Positions 10,797 to 24,043 are shown, counted from the first letter of the stretch. The stretch: 64,000 nt of DNA from Leptodactylus fallax (GCA_947044405.1 CAMRHE010000077.1:992001-1056000); one strand, 5' to 3'. Numbers and translations are program-made. Notes: generated from the letters alone by a model not told the origin.

Positions 10797-12600
10797 AGTC
10801 ACAAGTTTTGTTGCGACTCAGTACTGTCTTTTGACTCTCAGTGGGGGCAGGGCCAAAACTGGTCTTACAGATTTACTATAATTTACACAAAAAAATTGCT
10901 AGCACAAGCTCATGGCAGGTATAGATTTCAATCAGAGGCGTAACTTGAAGCTCTTGAACCCCAATGCAAAAATCACATTTTACTTCGACATACTGTCATT
11001 GAAACCCGAGATTTAGTAAGTTTCCGCATAAATTTAAAAAATACTTTAAAGCACCACTTTGGAACATCTTTTCAATGTATGATGTGTAATTTCCGATTAG
11101 TTCATTCACCCGACAGATTCTTCACTGTGTGCAGCCTCCGAATGAGTCCCCAGTCTGTTCATGTGATAGTGGTGATCCACACAGCAGCTGGATGACCCTG
11201 TTCTCTATGTAAGTCTAGAAAAGAACTTTTCTCTTCGCCGGTTTTATACTGAAACCCGACAGACCCCATTATAGTCTATCAGCGGGTAACCACTTTTTTA
11301 GTGGACGGGCTCTCCATCGTTCGGGTCCACATAAGGAGAGAGACCAACACCAGTGTGAACCTAACCTCAGTCTGATGACCACATGACCAACCCGGGAACC
11401 TGTTTGGCATCTGGATACAGTGAAGAAAAATTGCAGCTTATGTCCTGTCATGGCAACCCATTTTTTCACATTTAAATACCATTCTCTACAGGGGAAAGTG
11501 CTATATTGTAGTAGCTCTCTGCTTTGGCACCCAAATTAGTTTATTGCTGTGCAACATTTTGCTGTGAATACAAGAAAAAAAAAGTGGTAATCACAGCAAT
11601 AAGCAATAATTTGACTGCATGTGAATAAGCCCTAATTATATGGAAACGCAAGTGTTTCTGCACATAATCTAACCTTCTGCTTATACCTATGACCTGATGT
11701 GGCGATACTGAAGGCCTGCATTAGCATACAGTACATAATAGAGGAATTGACAATTGCTGATCTGTCAAAATGTTCATATCCACTTTTTTGGCTCCATGTC
11801 CAATGTGATATATTCTCCTAACAGTCCAACTACTGAATGACATCACACATCCAGGGTGTTAGTTTACCATCATACAGTATTAGTTATTTGAAAGGTGTAT
11901 GTTCCTTTAAACCATTTTACAGCGTATATAGTAATATAATCTACATACATAATTGCTAACTTTGTAATTACAGTCACTTTAGAACAGCTGTGCTGAAAAT
12001 TATGTTTTCATAATGAGACTTTTCAATAAAGCCAATTTTAGAGGTTTTTTTTCAAATGTCATTTATTACCTAGAAATACTAAAATTCCATTGTCTCATGA
12101 TTTACACGGGGTCTAGTTTCACTTGTCTGTTTATACTACCAAAACTTAAGAAAGCCTTTAAATCTGTAAAGAGAAGTGAAAATGAGTGGGAAAAAAATCA
12201 TATGATATACTGTAAGCAGCGAGCTTCCCAGATCTTTGTACATGTAGATTTCTAAGCTGTACACTCCAGAATGTCCCTTCCTAGCCCAGACTTCTAACTT
12301 CTTCACATTATGACTAATTTAGAGCAATATGTCATCTGAAAGCACATGAGTAACAAAAACATTTACATATGTATAATAATTCTGTTAGCTTCCACCTACA
12401 TGTACTGGAATAAATGAGGGTATTAACAAAACTAGGGTTGGTACATGTTCTGGAAGTACCGCGTGCCGCAGCACCAACAAGTCACTCTTTCTTGGCCAGG
12501 AAAATGAACCGAACTTTAGCCCTAGATAAAGGAATACCAACTATAAAAAATACCTTTCATGTCCTCAGTTATAGGCGGTATTACATATATTGGCTCCATT
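10797..12600. other. No gene recognised; degenerate repeats
   Basis: At about 11240-11375 lies a piece of the fold-back family that ends gtgtgaacctaacctca, including the phrase gaccccattatagtctat also found near 45357 and 47910. The rest shows no recognised gene or repeat. Confidence 0.4.
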
Positions 12601-12601
12601 A

Positions 12602-12787
12602 GTTTCAGCACCGATATCTCTCCACTGTCAGAAGGGCGGGCCTTACAGCTCTGTGTCATCACTGGACTGTGAGGAAGGTCCCCCCTGACAGTACAAGGCC
12701 ATGGAAGAGTACTGTTAGAGGGGGCGATGACTCTAGGCTGCAAGGCCTGCCGTTCTGGCAGTGGAGGGATATCAGTGCCAAAACTGA
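12602..12787. repeat. Small fold-back element
   Basis: The left arm (cgatatctctccactgtcag, then gggcgggcctt) and the right arm (aaggcctgcc, then ctggcagtggagggatatc) are inverted copies around a loop of about 90 bp. Non-coding. Confidence 0.65.
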
Positions 12788-12831
12788 AGTCAGTGCTTTG
12801 TCAGCTTTCTAGCGGTATATAATAGCGCCCA

Positions 12832-12930
12832 TTTTGAAGCAACTTCTGAGTTTGGTTTAAAAAACTACAACAAAATCCGCAACAAAAAACTACAACAAAA
12901 AAGCAGCTTTTCTGCAACGTGGCCTTTCTG
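12832..12930. repeat. Fragment of the cgcagcttttt fold-back family
   Basis: Contains aaatccgcaac, aaaaaagcagcttttctgcaa and acgtggcc, the right-arm motifs of the complete copy at 30306-30537. Only one arm is present. Confidence 0.5.
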
Positions 12931-14106
12931 CTTGTTAAATTCTTCACATATAAATAGAGTAACCCTTTCGCACATAATCACGTTAATTTATGTCATTATG
13001 CGCGAAGAGGTGTATGGAGAGAACTGAGGAGCTGAGCTCTCTCCATACCCGGCGGGTGCTAGCTGTTATCCCCACCGATCGCAGCTGTTAACACTTACAT
13101 GGCGCGGTAAAACGCGACCGCAGCATCTAAAGTGCGCAGCTGCCATGGGCGCCACCATCTTTGACCAATCGCCGCCCTCCCGATCATCATCGGAGGGCAG
13201 CGATCAGTTGCCATGACAGCCGGGAGTCTATTGAAGACTCTCAGGTTTGTCATTATATCACTTCTGGCAGTGTGTAGTAGAAGTGAATGGATTTTACTAT
13301 TCACTGCAATATATTAATATTACAGTAAATAGTATGAACGATGAGACCCTCTAGGGTTCAAGGTCCCTAGGGGGTTTGAAAATAAAAGTAAAATTAAAAA
13401 TAAAAAAGTTTTTAACAGTATAAAAAAACCACAAAAAATATAAAAGTTCAAATCACCCCCTTTTCCCTAGATCACATATACAAATAAACAATAATAAACA
13501 TAAACACTTCAGTGTCCCCGTGCTCCAAAATGTCCGAGCTATTAAAATATAAAATTAGTCATCCCATACGGTGAACGGCATAGCGGGGAAAAAAAATCAA
13601 AATGGCCAAATGGCGATTTTTTCAACACTTTTCCTCCTATAAAAAATGGAATAAAAAGAGATCAAACCATCAATAAAAGCGCCATCTTACCCCACATAAA
13701 AAGATGCCTTATCCAGCTCCATACACATAAATATAAAAAAAGTTACAGGTGTGAAAACATGGCTGCACAAAAATTTTTCTTTATTTTGCAAAGTTTAAAA
13801 TTTTTTAAGAGGTATCAAAACATTACAAATACTTTATAAATTTGGTATCGCCGTGATTGTACTGACCCACAGAATACAGGTAAGGGTGAGTTCACACTTG
13901 CGCCAGCATTCCGTCCGCCGTGAATCCGACCTAAATGTCGGAAATCTGGATAGGGACTGGATAGGAAAAGGTTTGCCAGTTTTTTTCGTCGGACACAAAG
14001 TCCTGCATGTCCGACTTTGTTTCTGATGAAAAAAAAACGGCTTCGCAGCACAGAGGGTGTAAGCGAACACCCGTGCATTGCTTTAAAAACCCATAGAAGT
14101 GAATGG

Positions 14107-15151
14107 GGTTTTATTATTGTTTATTTATATAGCACCATTAATTCCATGGTGCTTTACATTTGAGGGTTAACATACGGTACACAAGATATACAAAACAGAT
14201 AATACCAACAGTGACCAACTGGCACAGTGGGATAGAGGGCCCTGCCCGCAAGGGCTTACAATCTATGAGGGAAGAGGGATAGAGACAGAAGGTGGGGGTA
14301 GAGGCTGTTCAGGTGGTGGTGTGGTGACAGTAGTATTATTGGAGGTTGTAGGCCTTCCTGAATAGGTGAGTCTTCAGGACCTTCTTGAAGCTTGTGATTG
14401 TGGGAGTCAGTTTTATGTGTCTTGGTAATGAGTTCAAGAGTATGGGGGATGCACGGGAGAAGTCTTGGAGGTGTTTGTGTGAAGAGAGGATAAGAGCAGA
14501 GTGGAGTAGGAGGTCTTTGGAGGATCGGAGGTTACGTGCGGGTAGGTAGCGGGAGATTAGGTTGGAGATATATGGAGGGGACAGGTTGTGGATGGCTTTG
14601 TATGTCAGCATTAGTAATTTGAACTCAATTCGCTGGGCAACGGGTAGCCAGTAAAGGGATTGGCAGAGGGGGGCGGCCGATGAAGAACGGGGGGGAGAGG
14701 TGTATTAGGTGAGCAGCACAGTTTAAGGTGGACTGGAGGAGGGCGAGGTTGTTAGCTGGGAGGCCATGGAGAAGGTAATGTCTGGTCCAGAGAGATATAT
14801 TTGGGTGTCGTCAGCATAGCAATGGTAATGAAAACCATGGGATTTTATGAGTTGGCCAAGGCCTAGGGTGTAGATTGAGAACAGGAAGGGTCCTAGGACA
14901 GAGCCTTGGGGGACACCTACAGAAATAGGGCGTGGCAGGGAGGTGGTGTGCGAGTGGGAGACGCTGAATGTGCGGTTGGTGAGGTATGAGGAGATCCAGG
15001 AAAGGGCCAGGTCTGAGATGGCAAGGGATGAGAGAGTTTCTAGCAGGAGGAAATGGTCAAATGTGTCAAAGGCAGAGGAGAGGTCGAGGAGGAAGAGGAC
15101 AGAATAGTGACATTTGGCTTTGGCAGTTAGAAGGTCGTTAGTGACCTTGGT
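14107..15151 (-). mobile_element. 5'-truncated L2/CR1-like LINE
   Basis: On the minus strand the 5' end is lost at about 15151 and the 3' end is near 14107, where tatataaataaacaataataa forms a short A-rich tail. It carries reverse-transcriptase sequence. Truncation at the 5' end is the usual outcome of target-primed reverse transcription. Confidence 0.8.
14336..15150 (-). pseudogene. Reverse transcriptase fragment of L2/CR1-like LINE
   Basis: Minus-strand translation gives the palm-domain motif [12 protein letters not shown] followed by YADDTQIY (YADD at 14807-14818), the catalytic signature of non-LTR reverse transcriptases. Further on, the frame from 14611 to 14336 encodes 91 residues (MLTYKAIHNLSPPYISNLIS onward, ending HLFRKAYNLQ) typical of the ORF2 C-terminus of L2/CR1/Rex1-type elements. 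The frames linking the two parts are disrupted. The endonuclease domain is missing. The related C-terminal segment at 57886-58158 confirms the family resemblance. Confidence 0.82.
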
Positions 15152-15544
15152 TTTTAAGCAAAGCGTCGCAAACCTTTTCCTATCCAGTCCCCATCCAGTT
15201 TTCTGACATGTAGGTCGGATTGGCGGCAGATGGAGTGCCGGCGCAAGGGTGAACCCACCCTAACATGTCATTTTTACCACACAGTGAATGCTGTAAAAAT
15301 TAAACCCATAAGAAATTGGCGCAATTGCATTTTTTTTTCCATTTCCACCTCATTCAGAATTTTTTTCCAGCTTCCCAGTACATTGTACAAGATATTGAAT
15401 GGTGCCATTAAAAAGTACAATTTCTCCCTCAAACAATAAGCCATCATGTGACTCTGAACTGAAAAATGAAAAAATGATGGCTCTTGGAATGGGGGGGAGG
15501 AAGCATAAAAAAAAATTGACAGAGGCATGAAAGGGTTAATAAAA

Positions 15545-16890
15545 TACATGATTTAAAAAACAACATTAATGTGATATGTTGTGGCTATTTTATGACTTTC
15601 TGAAGCTAAGGCCCCAAGTAGTGAAGCGCAGCAAAAAAAAAAAAAAAGCAGTGAAATTACATTGCGTTTTTATCTGCAGTGTTTTTCTTTGCTATTTCGC
15701 AGAGTTTTCCTCTGCTGCCTTTCTGTCCCTATTATACCTATACGGAAAATGCCAGGAATGAGACCAAGCTTGTGTATCTGGCCTGGACACCATGTATATG
15801 CTTGCATTGTTTTCATGTGTGTGTTCAACCATGATTTTGACATAACTATACATAGATTATTTGACTGTCTATGGACATGGCAATCCAATGAATGTACTCA
15901 GGTTGGAGTTGTGGATTTACAGCCGTATAGAAAGCTCACCTCTTATCTCTTGCCCCTGCGGTGTAAGCACTGGGGGCAAGAGACAAGCAGTGGTGGAGGT
16001 CAGAATATCAGGGTCTTAAAGTGACCATACACTTGGACTTTTCTTTAGCAAAAACAGATTTAGGGAATCAATATTGATCAATCAGCATTTTTCATGTAAA
16101 ACAATGGCCAAATCCCTGCCTTTGACTTTATCTCATGTGTTGAATTTTTTTTCTGATATCTGTGATGGGGATGTACCAAATTCCTTTTTCATCCAATGGA
16201 CCATGTTTAAAGAGCCAAAAATTTATGTCATGAAATGAGTGCTACATAAAACACCCAACCAAAGTGAACCTATATGTAATTCCTATAGGTATGTCAAAAC
16301 TTCCACCTGTATATCTTTATTTTATACCAGGCATGATTTCATTTTAAACATGATACTTTTTACATATACATTTACATATTGTTTAGATACCAAATCTACT
16401 TCACCTGTTTTCTGCATCTTTTATTTCTCCTTCATTAATTATTATTATTTTATTATGCTTACTTGTATAGTGCCATCATATAATAGCATTTCAGTGATGA
16501 ACTGAAGCATGGGAATTATGAATTATGAATTATGTGTCCTACCATATTTCAGGAAGGACACATAATTTCATATTCTGCCTGTATTGTACAGGCTGACAAC
16601 AGTGAGTTACAAAACTCACTTATAAAATATATTACCAAAATGTTTTAAAACATGTCCCCTACACATATTTAACCACTTCGTGAACTGATCATTTTTCCCT
16701 TTTCATGACTGGACATATTTACAGGTTTTTTTGTAGATAGGGTTTTGAGGGCAATAACGTTTTTTTTTTCCAGTCAGGTTATTCAAATCATTTTTTGCAT
16801 TTTTTTTCAGTGATACATATTTATTTATTTTTGCATATTATTTCTTTTTTAATATCTGGGAAAATTATATCAAAAAGGAGGAGAAATGTG
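15545..16890. other. No gene; scattered repeat fragments
   Basis: At about 15607-15750 there is a degenerate piece of the gcagcaaaaa-type fold-back family. At about 16670-16860 lies AT-rich sequence starting ttaaccacttcgtgaactgatc that looks like another dispersed repeat. No coding exon is supported. Confidence 0.35.
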
Positions 16891-17159
16891 TCATTTTTTT
16901 TTTTTTACTGTTTGAAAGTTTTATTGAGTTTTTCAAAATACAAAAAAAGGACATGGCAAGCAAAATAGACAAGTCTTATACAAAATATAAAAAATAACAC
17001 ATTTATCAACCATCTATATCAATAATGAAATCAGTGAGTTCATATTTTAGGAAACAACAGAAATATAATAACCATCAAAGTATCCAACAAAGAAACATGT
17101 CTACTACAGGGCCAGAAGTAAAAGCAAACTTAACCAAAAGGAAAAAAAGATGTGCACAG

Positions 17160-17518
17160 TCAGGGAGGGTTTATTCGAGATAGGTAATTAGTCCAAAGAT
17201 GCCAATGTAAAGGTGGGGGCTTCAAAGGATGTAATCTCTTACGGGTCATGGTCTCCATAACATGATCAAACTGGAGGAGGGAGTGCAATTCTTTGACCGT
17301 CATGGGTTTACTCACTTTCCAGGCTCTCACAATAAGTAAATGAGCTGCCAGAATTATGTGTCCTACCATATTTCGGGAAGGAAATGGGATGGAATCTAAA
17401 CCTATAAGGCATAGTGACAAGGTGGGAGTTAATCGCTCAGGGATGCAAACCACCTCGGTGATATATTGGGAGACAACCTTCCAAAAATGATATACTGGTG
17501 GACATTCCTTCCAGTGTT
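17160..17518 (-). pseudogene. C-terminal ORF2 fragment of L1/Tx1 LINE
   Basis: On the minus strand the sequence runs CPPVYHFWKVVSQYITEV into VCIPERLTPTLSLCLIGLDS and ends near YLSRINPP at 17160. The Cys-rich start followed by FW and the later HLLIVRAWK segment are typical of the ORF2 C-terminus in vertebrate L1/Tx1 elements. The upstream coding part is separated by later insertions and continues at 19900-20930. Confidence 0.7.
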
Positions 17519-17830
17519 GGACTGGAATGTCTAGGGCCCACCAGTGGAATTGTTTCTAGAGGCCCACCATCAGGACCCCTGCAGATCAGCGGTACCGAGA
17601 CAGGACAGCTAAAGGTAATAACATGTCATACCATGTGCACCACTGCACTACCTAAACCTACTGCTACACCATGTATGGCAAGTGAGCAGTGTGGGTCCTA
17701 GAATTGTTACCATTACCTGTAGCCGCACTGTCCTGGAAAAGCTGATCTACAGAGGTCTTGGTTGTTGTATCATCGCAGATGTAATATTGATGGCCTATCC
17801 TAAGGACAATCAATATTAGAAAGATGGATA
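17519..17830. repeat. Unclassified insertion within the LINE
   Basis: Begins gtgttggactggaatgtctagggcccacca. It differs from the flanking LINE and has no coding signal. It may be part of a hAT-like or other dispersed repeat, but no ends were fixed. Confidence 0.3.
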
Positions 17831-17836
17831 AATCCT

Positions 17837-18176
17837 TTAAAGAGGTTGTCCAGGAATTGGAGCAACCCATGTGCCGGGCAGGAGGTGTAAAATAAATAAA
17901 TAAATAAATAAAAAAGCATACTCACTTGTCCGTTGTCCGCTGCCAGTGTCCATTCAGTCTCGTGTCGGCGCCTTCTTGCTGGGAGTCATGGACCTCATGT
18001 GACCGCTAGGACCAATTAGGTACAGGATTTCCAGAAATGAGGGGCTGCCATGAGACCGAACAGACACAGGCAGGGGACAACAGGGTGCTGTATGCTTTTT
18101 TTTTTAAATTTTTTAATTTTTACACTTCCCTGGCGGCTGCCACAGTGGTTGCTCCAATTTATGGATGACCTTTTTT
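17837..18176. mobile_element. Fold-back element, related to 36363-36699
   Basis: The left end reads aaagaggttgtccaggaattggagcaacc and the right end ggttgctccaatttatggatgac; motifs in between include tactcac and gtgaccgc. An (aaat)n run lies at 17888-17912. The copy in the NDUFB3 first intron shares gacctggagcaacc and the tactcac segment. Confidence 0.6.
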
Positions 18177-18342
18177 TAAGGGGTTGTCTGGGCCAAATTT
18201 TTCTATGGCCACTTCACTTGTCCCCCCATACAGTGGACTCTTCACTGGTCCTCGGGGAACAGTGATGGGGCCATTATATTGTGTGGGAGCAGTGATGGGA
18301 GCTGACATTTTGTGGGGGGGGCATTAAACTGTGTGATGCATA

Positions 18343-18743
18343 TTAAAGGGGTTGTCCAGGGTTAATCTTTTTTATGGCCTATGCTCAGGATAGGCCATAA
18401 ATACCTGATCGGTAGAGGGCTGACACTCGGCCCCATCAGCTGTACGGAGCCACTTCCGGCGCCGTTCTGTACGCAACACAGAGCCAGAAGCAGAAAGCTC
18501 CATCTGCTGTTTAGTCGCCCGGCGCCTTCACTGCAACTCAGCTCCTACTGACTTCAATAAGTGCTGAGATACAGTGAAGGTGCCTGACTAATACACAGTT
18601 GACAGAGCTTTTTGCTTCTGGCCCTGTATTGTGTACAGGACCGGCACCAGAAGTGGCTCCGTACAGCTGATCAGTCCCCCTACAGATCAGGTATTTATGG
18701 CCTATCTTGAGGATAACAAATTATGCCTGGACAACCCCTTTAA
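18343..18743. mobile_element. T2-like MITE with TTAA ends
   Basis: TTAA at 18343-18346 and 18740-18743 bound inverted ends, aggggttgtccagg and cctggacaacccct. Nested inverted segments follow (atggcctatgctcaggatagg with its mate; gagccagaagcagaaagctc with gagctttttgcttctggc). TTAAAGGRR ends with TTAA target duplication define T2 MITEs in Xenopus, so the assignment is well founded; no transposase is encoded. Confidence 0.8.
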
Positions 18744-18761
18744 TATACCCCCTTTAATATA

Positions 18762-19767
<1,006 letters not shown>

Positions 19768-19899
19768 AAGTACTTATAAAAGTCATGGTGGGGAAAATAA
19801 TACTGAGAGAGGTCTTGGAAGGACCATATCTCCCCGTCACATAGTAGGTGTTTAATATGCGAGATACCTTGATTAACCCAGTTTTAAGGTAAAATTTGT

Positions 19900-20376
19900 G
19901 GTAAATGACCTATGGGTTTAGTTTATGTTCTACCTTGTTACACCTCATAAGGAACCCCCATGCTGGCCTAGAGGCCAATACTGTCTGCAATGGACATTTC
20001 AATTCCAAGGGCGGTGGTGATAAAGGAGACAGCAGCACAATCAGTGATGCTCCAGCTTCCCCCCACTGGAGGGAAGAGGGGTATTGCCACCAGTGATCCA
20101 GCTGAGTCAGGAAAGCAGAGTGATAATATCTCTTAACATCAGGGACTCCCATACCACATAGTCTGTGGGGTCTGGTCATAATGGCTAGGCAGATTCTGGT
20201 TTACGTCCCCGCCAAATGAAGTTAGTAAGGACACCCTGCAAACGCATCAAGTAGGAGGCCCGTAGGGGAATAACAACAGTTCTAAAAATATATAGTATGA
20301 CTGGTAGAACTAGCATCTTAACTACAGATATTCGTCCTGCCCAGGAAAGAGATGGGTTGTCAAATTTAGTTAACAT
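19900..20376 (-). pseudogene. Middle ORF2 segment of L1/Tx1 LINE
   Basis: Minus-strand frames give NPSLSWAGRISVVKMLVLPV followed by LYIFRTVVIPL and FIWRGRKP (20376-20185), the conserved region just after the reverse-transcriptase domain in L1/Tx1 ORF2. A following frame (20179-19910) continues in altered register. The order matches the family, so this joins the RT part at 20475-20930. Confidence 0.75.
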
Positions 20377-20474
20377 AGAGGATACCTTATTGAGTAAAGG
20401 GATGTAATTAGAGGAGAATAATGAGGATCTAGGGCTTGTCAGAGAGACTCCACGGTAAGGAAGCGAGCCATTTT

Positions 20475-20930
20475 CTACTGATATGGGAAAGCGGAGGAGA
20501 GAAATGATCGAGTAGCACTGTTAACACCAGTATTCAGTATTTGAGATTTAGTAGCATTAGCCCTATAATAAGACACTGCGTCCTGGGTGGATTTAATGTC
20601 CGGGATGAAAACCAGTGGGTTAGTGACGGATAATATTGCATCATTAGTGTACAGGCCTATTTTGTGAAATGATTTACCAACAGAGATACTAAAAATAGAT
20701 GGGCGAATGCAGATTGCTTCAGCCAGTGGTTCCATTACCAATGCAAATATTATGGGCGATAATGGGCAACCCTGTCGTGTGCCGTTAAGAGGAAGCCAGA
20801 GGATCACATGACCACTGGGCCAGCAGAAAGCCACGCCGTGGCTGCTCCCATAGCTGTATACATAGCACTCAATGAGCGAGCGTTGTCTATAGAGCAATCG
20901 GGAAGGCAGGGATGGTAATAAATCACCCAT
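20475..20930 (-). pseudogene. L1/Tx1 reverse transcriptase fragment with mutated active site
   Basis: The 151-codon minus frame contains LNGTRQGCPLSPIIFALVME, the finger/palm motif of L1/Tx1 reverse transcriptases, and KIGLYTNDAILSVTNPL. The catalytic YADD-type box reads YTND at 20640-20651, so the first catalytic aspartate is replaced by asparagine. Downstream ISYY/NATK-like motifs (VSYYRANATKSQILNTG) are preserved. The N-terminal endonuclease is absent. Inactive. Confidence 0.82.
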
Positions 20931-20939
20931 ACCTTCTCT

Positions 20940-22260
20940 CTGACATGCTGACCACCTGCACGTATAAAGTTAATGGGCATCTGGTTAAAGGGTTAACTGT
21001 CATTTACCTATAAATGAATAGTCCAGGGGAATATAAAACAATTTTACATTTTTCAAAGGAAAATGCTTTTCCTCTCTTGCCTATTAAACTACTCAATTCA
21101 CTGAGAAATCTGTCTACACTGAAAACAGTTTGAGGAGGAGGATGAGGAAGAAGAATAAACGAGAAGAAGAAGAGAGAAACAGGCATACTGGAGCAGATTA
21201 CAAGAAGATTTCTGTCTCTCCAAAGCTTTATTCACATCTGTACTGCTCGGTTCTGCTAAGACCTTCAGGAAAACTGCCACAAAAGTGCTAGAAATTTGAC
21301 TGTTTCTTGTAGCCACCTGTGTTTGTGCTTTTTTTCTCACTAATTGGGCTCCTCTTCATCCTACCCCTCTCACCATAGACTTCTATGTAGCCTGATTTGT
21401 TTTTGAGCTCCCATTGTCTTCACACTGTAGACAGATATCTCAGTAAATTGAGCAGTTTAGCAGACAAGAAAGGAGCTGATAACAGGAGATAGAACTCCTT
21501 TTTCTGATAAGCTATATTACAATGTTTCTTATATTTACTTGAACTACTAAATTTCCAAAAAAATATGAAACTACAGACTAATCTTATGTTTTTCTCTAGT
21601 AAGAAGTGATGTTACCAGAAGACAAGATTATATCTAATCTCTACCCAACTACTGATCCGATTTCTTCTATTTCCACATAACTGCTGCAGTAGTACAGGAC
21701 TTTCCCCTACTTCATAAATTACATCTTAAAAGGAATACTGTATTTCTACTACATCCTGTTTTTCAAAAAAAGTTTGTAATTCATTGAAAATCCAACATTC
21801 AACATTACATCAAGCTTTCTGAGATTCAGCACTCACCATTTCATGAAGTCTTTTCAACTCTTTTAATGAGGTCCTCCATAAGTACATTGATATCCAATTG
21901 CAGATTTTGTCTTCCTTTTTCTAGCATTTGCTACATGGTAACCTTTGTTATTGGTTGCCCTGGTAAAAAAGTGTGAAGTTTTCGCAATGATCAGTTGCAA
22001 TAAAGAAGGGGTGCTTTGTTAGACTGAGTCCTTCTGTTGGGTTTCAATTTTTGATATGATCCTTACACAAAGTTGTGTTCCTTCTAGTAGAATTAGCAAC
22101 TCTTCACTTCTTGCACAGTTGGCAACATATGTGCGGAATGTAGTTGTTACAACTACCCTTTGTTCGTACAATATGCAACCTATTGGGAATGGGCCAGGAA
22201 TGCAGCAGCTCTACATAGCTTTACTTGAATATAACTCAAAACAATCGTCAAAGGGTGATA
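20940..22260. other. No gene recognised
   Basis: Only short chance frames; a Ser-rich minus frame near 21098-21340 arises from a gaagaagaa tract. No repeat family fixed. Confidence 0.4.
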
Positions 22261-22264
22261 CGCA

Positions 22265-22291
22265 TTGATAACATAACATAACATAACATAA
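22265..22291. repeat. (ATAAC)n short tandem repeat
   Basis: Five near-perfect copies of the pentamer ataac. Confidence 0.8.
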
Positions 22292-22353
22292 TCAGCAGTT
22301 ACACAGCTAAAGCAAGAATGTCATCCCAGTGTCATAATTACTCACTGTAGAGC

Positions 22354-22684
22354 CTTAAAGGGAACCCGTTACCAGAAAATGACCTATTTTTTTAAACCAA
22401 TTTTTTGTTAAACTATTTTTTTTGCTTTCCATGTCCCTATCTGTATTTAAAAAAAAAGTATTAAATCCTGCATTTTTTACTCTGACTACTAAGTCTAACA
22501 ATAGAGTGAGACTTCTGTATGGGCTTTCTTTACATCACAGATAAAAGAAGATAGCATTCTTATAGATCACACCACTGACTAGAGTTGGTCAAACCGACTT
22601 GAACTGATATGCTAAATTGTTTGTTCTTTTGTTTCTTTTCTTACGAAACTGAACAAATGGAGATTATTCTCAGGGGAACTAAAA
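22354..22684. repeat. Possible truncated T2 repeat
   Basis: Starts TTAAAGGGAACCCGTTACC, matching the TTAAAGGRR terminal signature, but no inverted partner is evident before the next element. Confidence 0.35.
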
Positions 22685-22687
22685 TGG

Positions 22688-23098
22688 CTGCCGCATTATA
22701 CTTCGGACCCAAAGTGTAATAGGTGGAGGCCCAGGGTAGGTGACAAAAAAAACAAACAAACATCATTCATACTCACCTTCCTTTACCTCACTTGGGCCTT
22801 CTCATGGTGTTCGCGCTCTTCAGGTGACATCATACACCTGGGGTCACCGCTGAGGGTTGTGATTGGGTCACCAGTGGTCAGATGGGCACACCGAGCATCA
22901 TGACACTCAGCGTGCCATCAGAGGTGACCCCGGGTACATGATGTCACCGAGGAGGCAGAAAGAGAGCACCAGATGCTGCAAGAAGACCCAAAAGAGGTAA
23001 CGGAAGGGGAGTATGAATTTTTTTTTACATTATTTACATCTAGCGTGGGTCTGCATCTATTATACTCTGGGGTCTGAACAGACCTCAGAGTATATTAA
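22688..23098. repeat. Fold-back element with tattatactctgg ends
   Basis: The left end (cattatacttcggaccc) and right end (gggtctgcatctattatac, then tctggggtct) are inverted. Internal inverted pairs include gaggtgaccccgggtacatgatgtcacc with its mate near 22825-22850. It is the same palindrome type embedded in both hAT elements (32199-32583 and 55475-55518). Confidence 0.6.
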
Positions 23099-23396
23099 TA
23101 TCATTTTCATTTTGACATAACTTTGGCTGTGTTTGCCTTAGAGAACTAGAAATTTCATACATAGATTCCTAGTAGCCCTGAGAGTATTCTTCACTATGTT
23201 TTAAGCCATTTTAAGTTGTGGTTCGTACCAAATTTTTTTGACTTGAAACAAATCTTGGACCCGAGCCACCCAAACCTGAAACAAATCCTGAGAGGACCAC
23301 AGACCCATCAATGCATCGGCTACTGACAATGGATGCTGCTGACCTCCTCTCCATCCCTGAATAGAGCATGGCTAGAAAACTATTCATAGATGTCAG

Positions 23397-23966
23397 GCTG
23401 GGTTCACATCTGCGTTCGTCAATCTGCTCAAAATCAGTATTTGAAATCTTTAAAAAACTGATTTTGAACGGTCCAGATTAAAACCCATTGATTTCAATGG
23501 GTTTTAAAAGTAATCTGCGTGTATCAATTTGTGCCATTTCCATCTGGATTTCGCTTTTTTGTGCGGAGAGAAAAGTAGAACTTGCAGGACTTTGTCTCCG
23601 TACTAAAAATAAGGATTCCAGACGGACAGCAACCAATCCGTTTTGTTTTTAACATTGAGGTCTATAGAAAATGGATTACAAACTGATTACAAACTTATAG
23701 CAATCAGTTTGTATCCGTTTTGCAATCCATTTTCCCCTCTGCGCACGCTCAGAATGAAGAAGGTGGAAGAAAAAAAAAACTGATTAATAATGGACACAAA
23801 CGTTCAGTTTTTTTGAATGGACACCCATTGACTAATCCGTCTAAAAAAACTGATTCGGGTATCCGCTGTGTAACCGTTTGGAATCCTTTTTGTACCAAAC
23901 CGTTTTTCTCTTAAATCGGTTTGCAAGCGGACGGATACCAGACGCAGATGTGAACCCGGCCTCAGT
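23397..23966. repeat. 570-bp fold-back MITE
   Basis: Left end aggctgggttcacatctgcgtt; right end cgcagatgtgaacccggcct. Many internal inverted pairs are present (for example gattttgaacgg types and aaatggattacaaactgatt with aatcagtttgtatccgtttt). Copies of the same end occur near 45285 and 48030. Confidence 0.8.
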
Positions 23967-24043
23967 GAGTTGGCTCCAGACTATTGCTGCCTATACCCGT
24001 TAGACTGCTGTAAAACATATCACTAAATGCTGTAAACAAAGTT

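Larger units (their letters stand above)
13881..15263. mobile_element. MITE split by a LINE insertion
   Basis: The left arm (13881-14106) begins taagggtgagttcacacttg; the right arm (about 15152-15263) ends caagggtgaacccaccctaa. Reverse-complementing the right arm matches the left arm over about 95 bp, including aatccgacctaaatgtc and gactggataggaaaaggttt. The 1.05-kb gap between the arms is a separate retroelement, so the MITE was split by that insertion. Confidence 0.8.
12960..15538. repeat. Large interspersed repeat with 10-bp inverted ends
   Basis: The outer unit starts TAACCCTTTC (12960-12969) and ends GAAAGGGTTA (15529-15538), a perfect 10-bp inverted repeat. Long AT-rich stretches with motifs such as tttggtatcgccgtgattgtactgacccacagaata and aagtacaatttctccctcaaacaa belong to one repeat family; other pieces lie at 4690-4835 and 56985-57605. 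It is interrupted at about 13881-15263 by a MITE that itself contains a LINE. No coding capacity is recognised in the outer unit, so its class is unknown. Confidence 0.6.
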
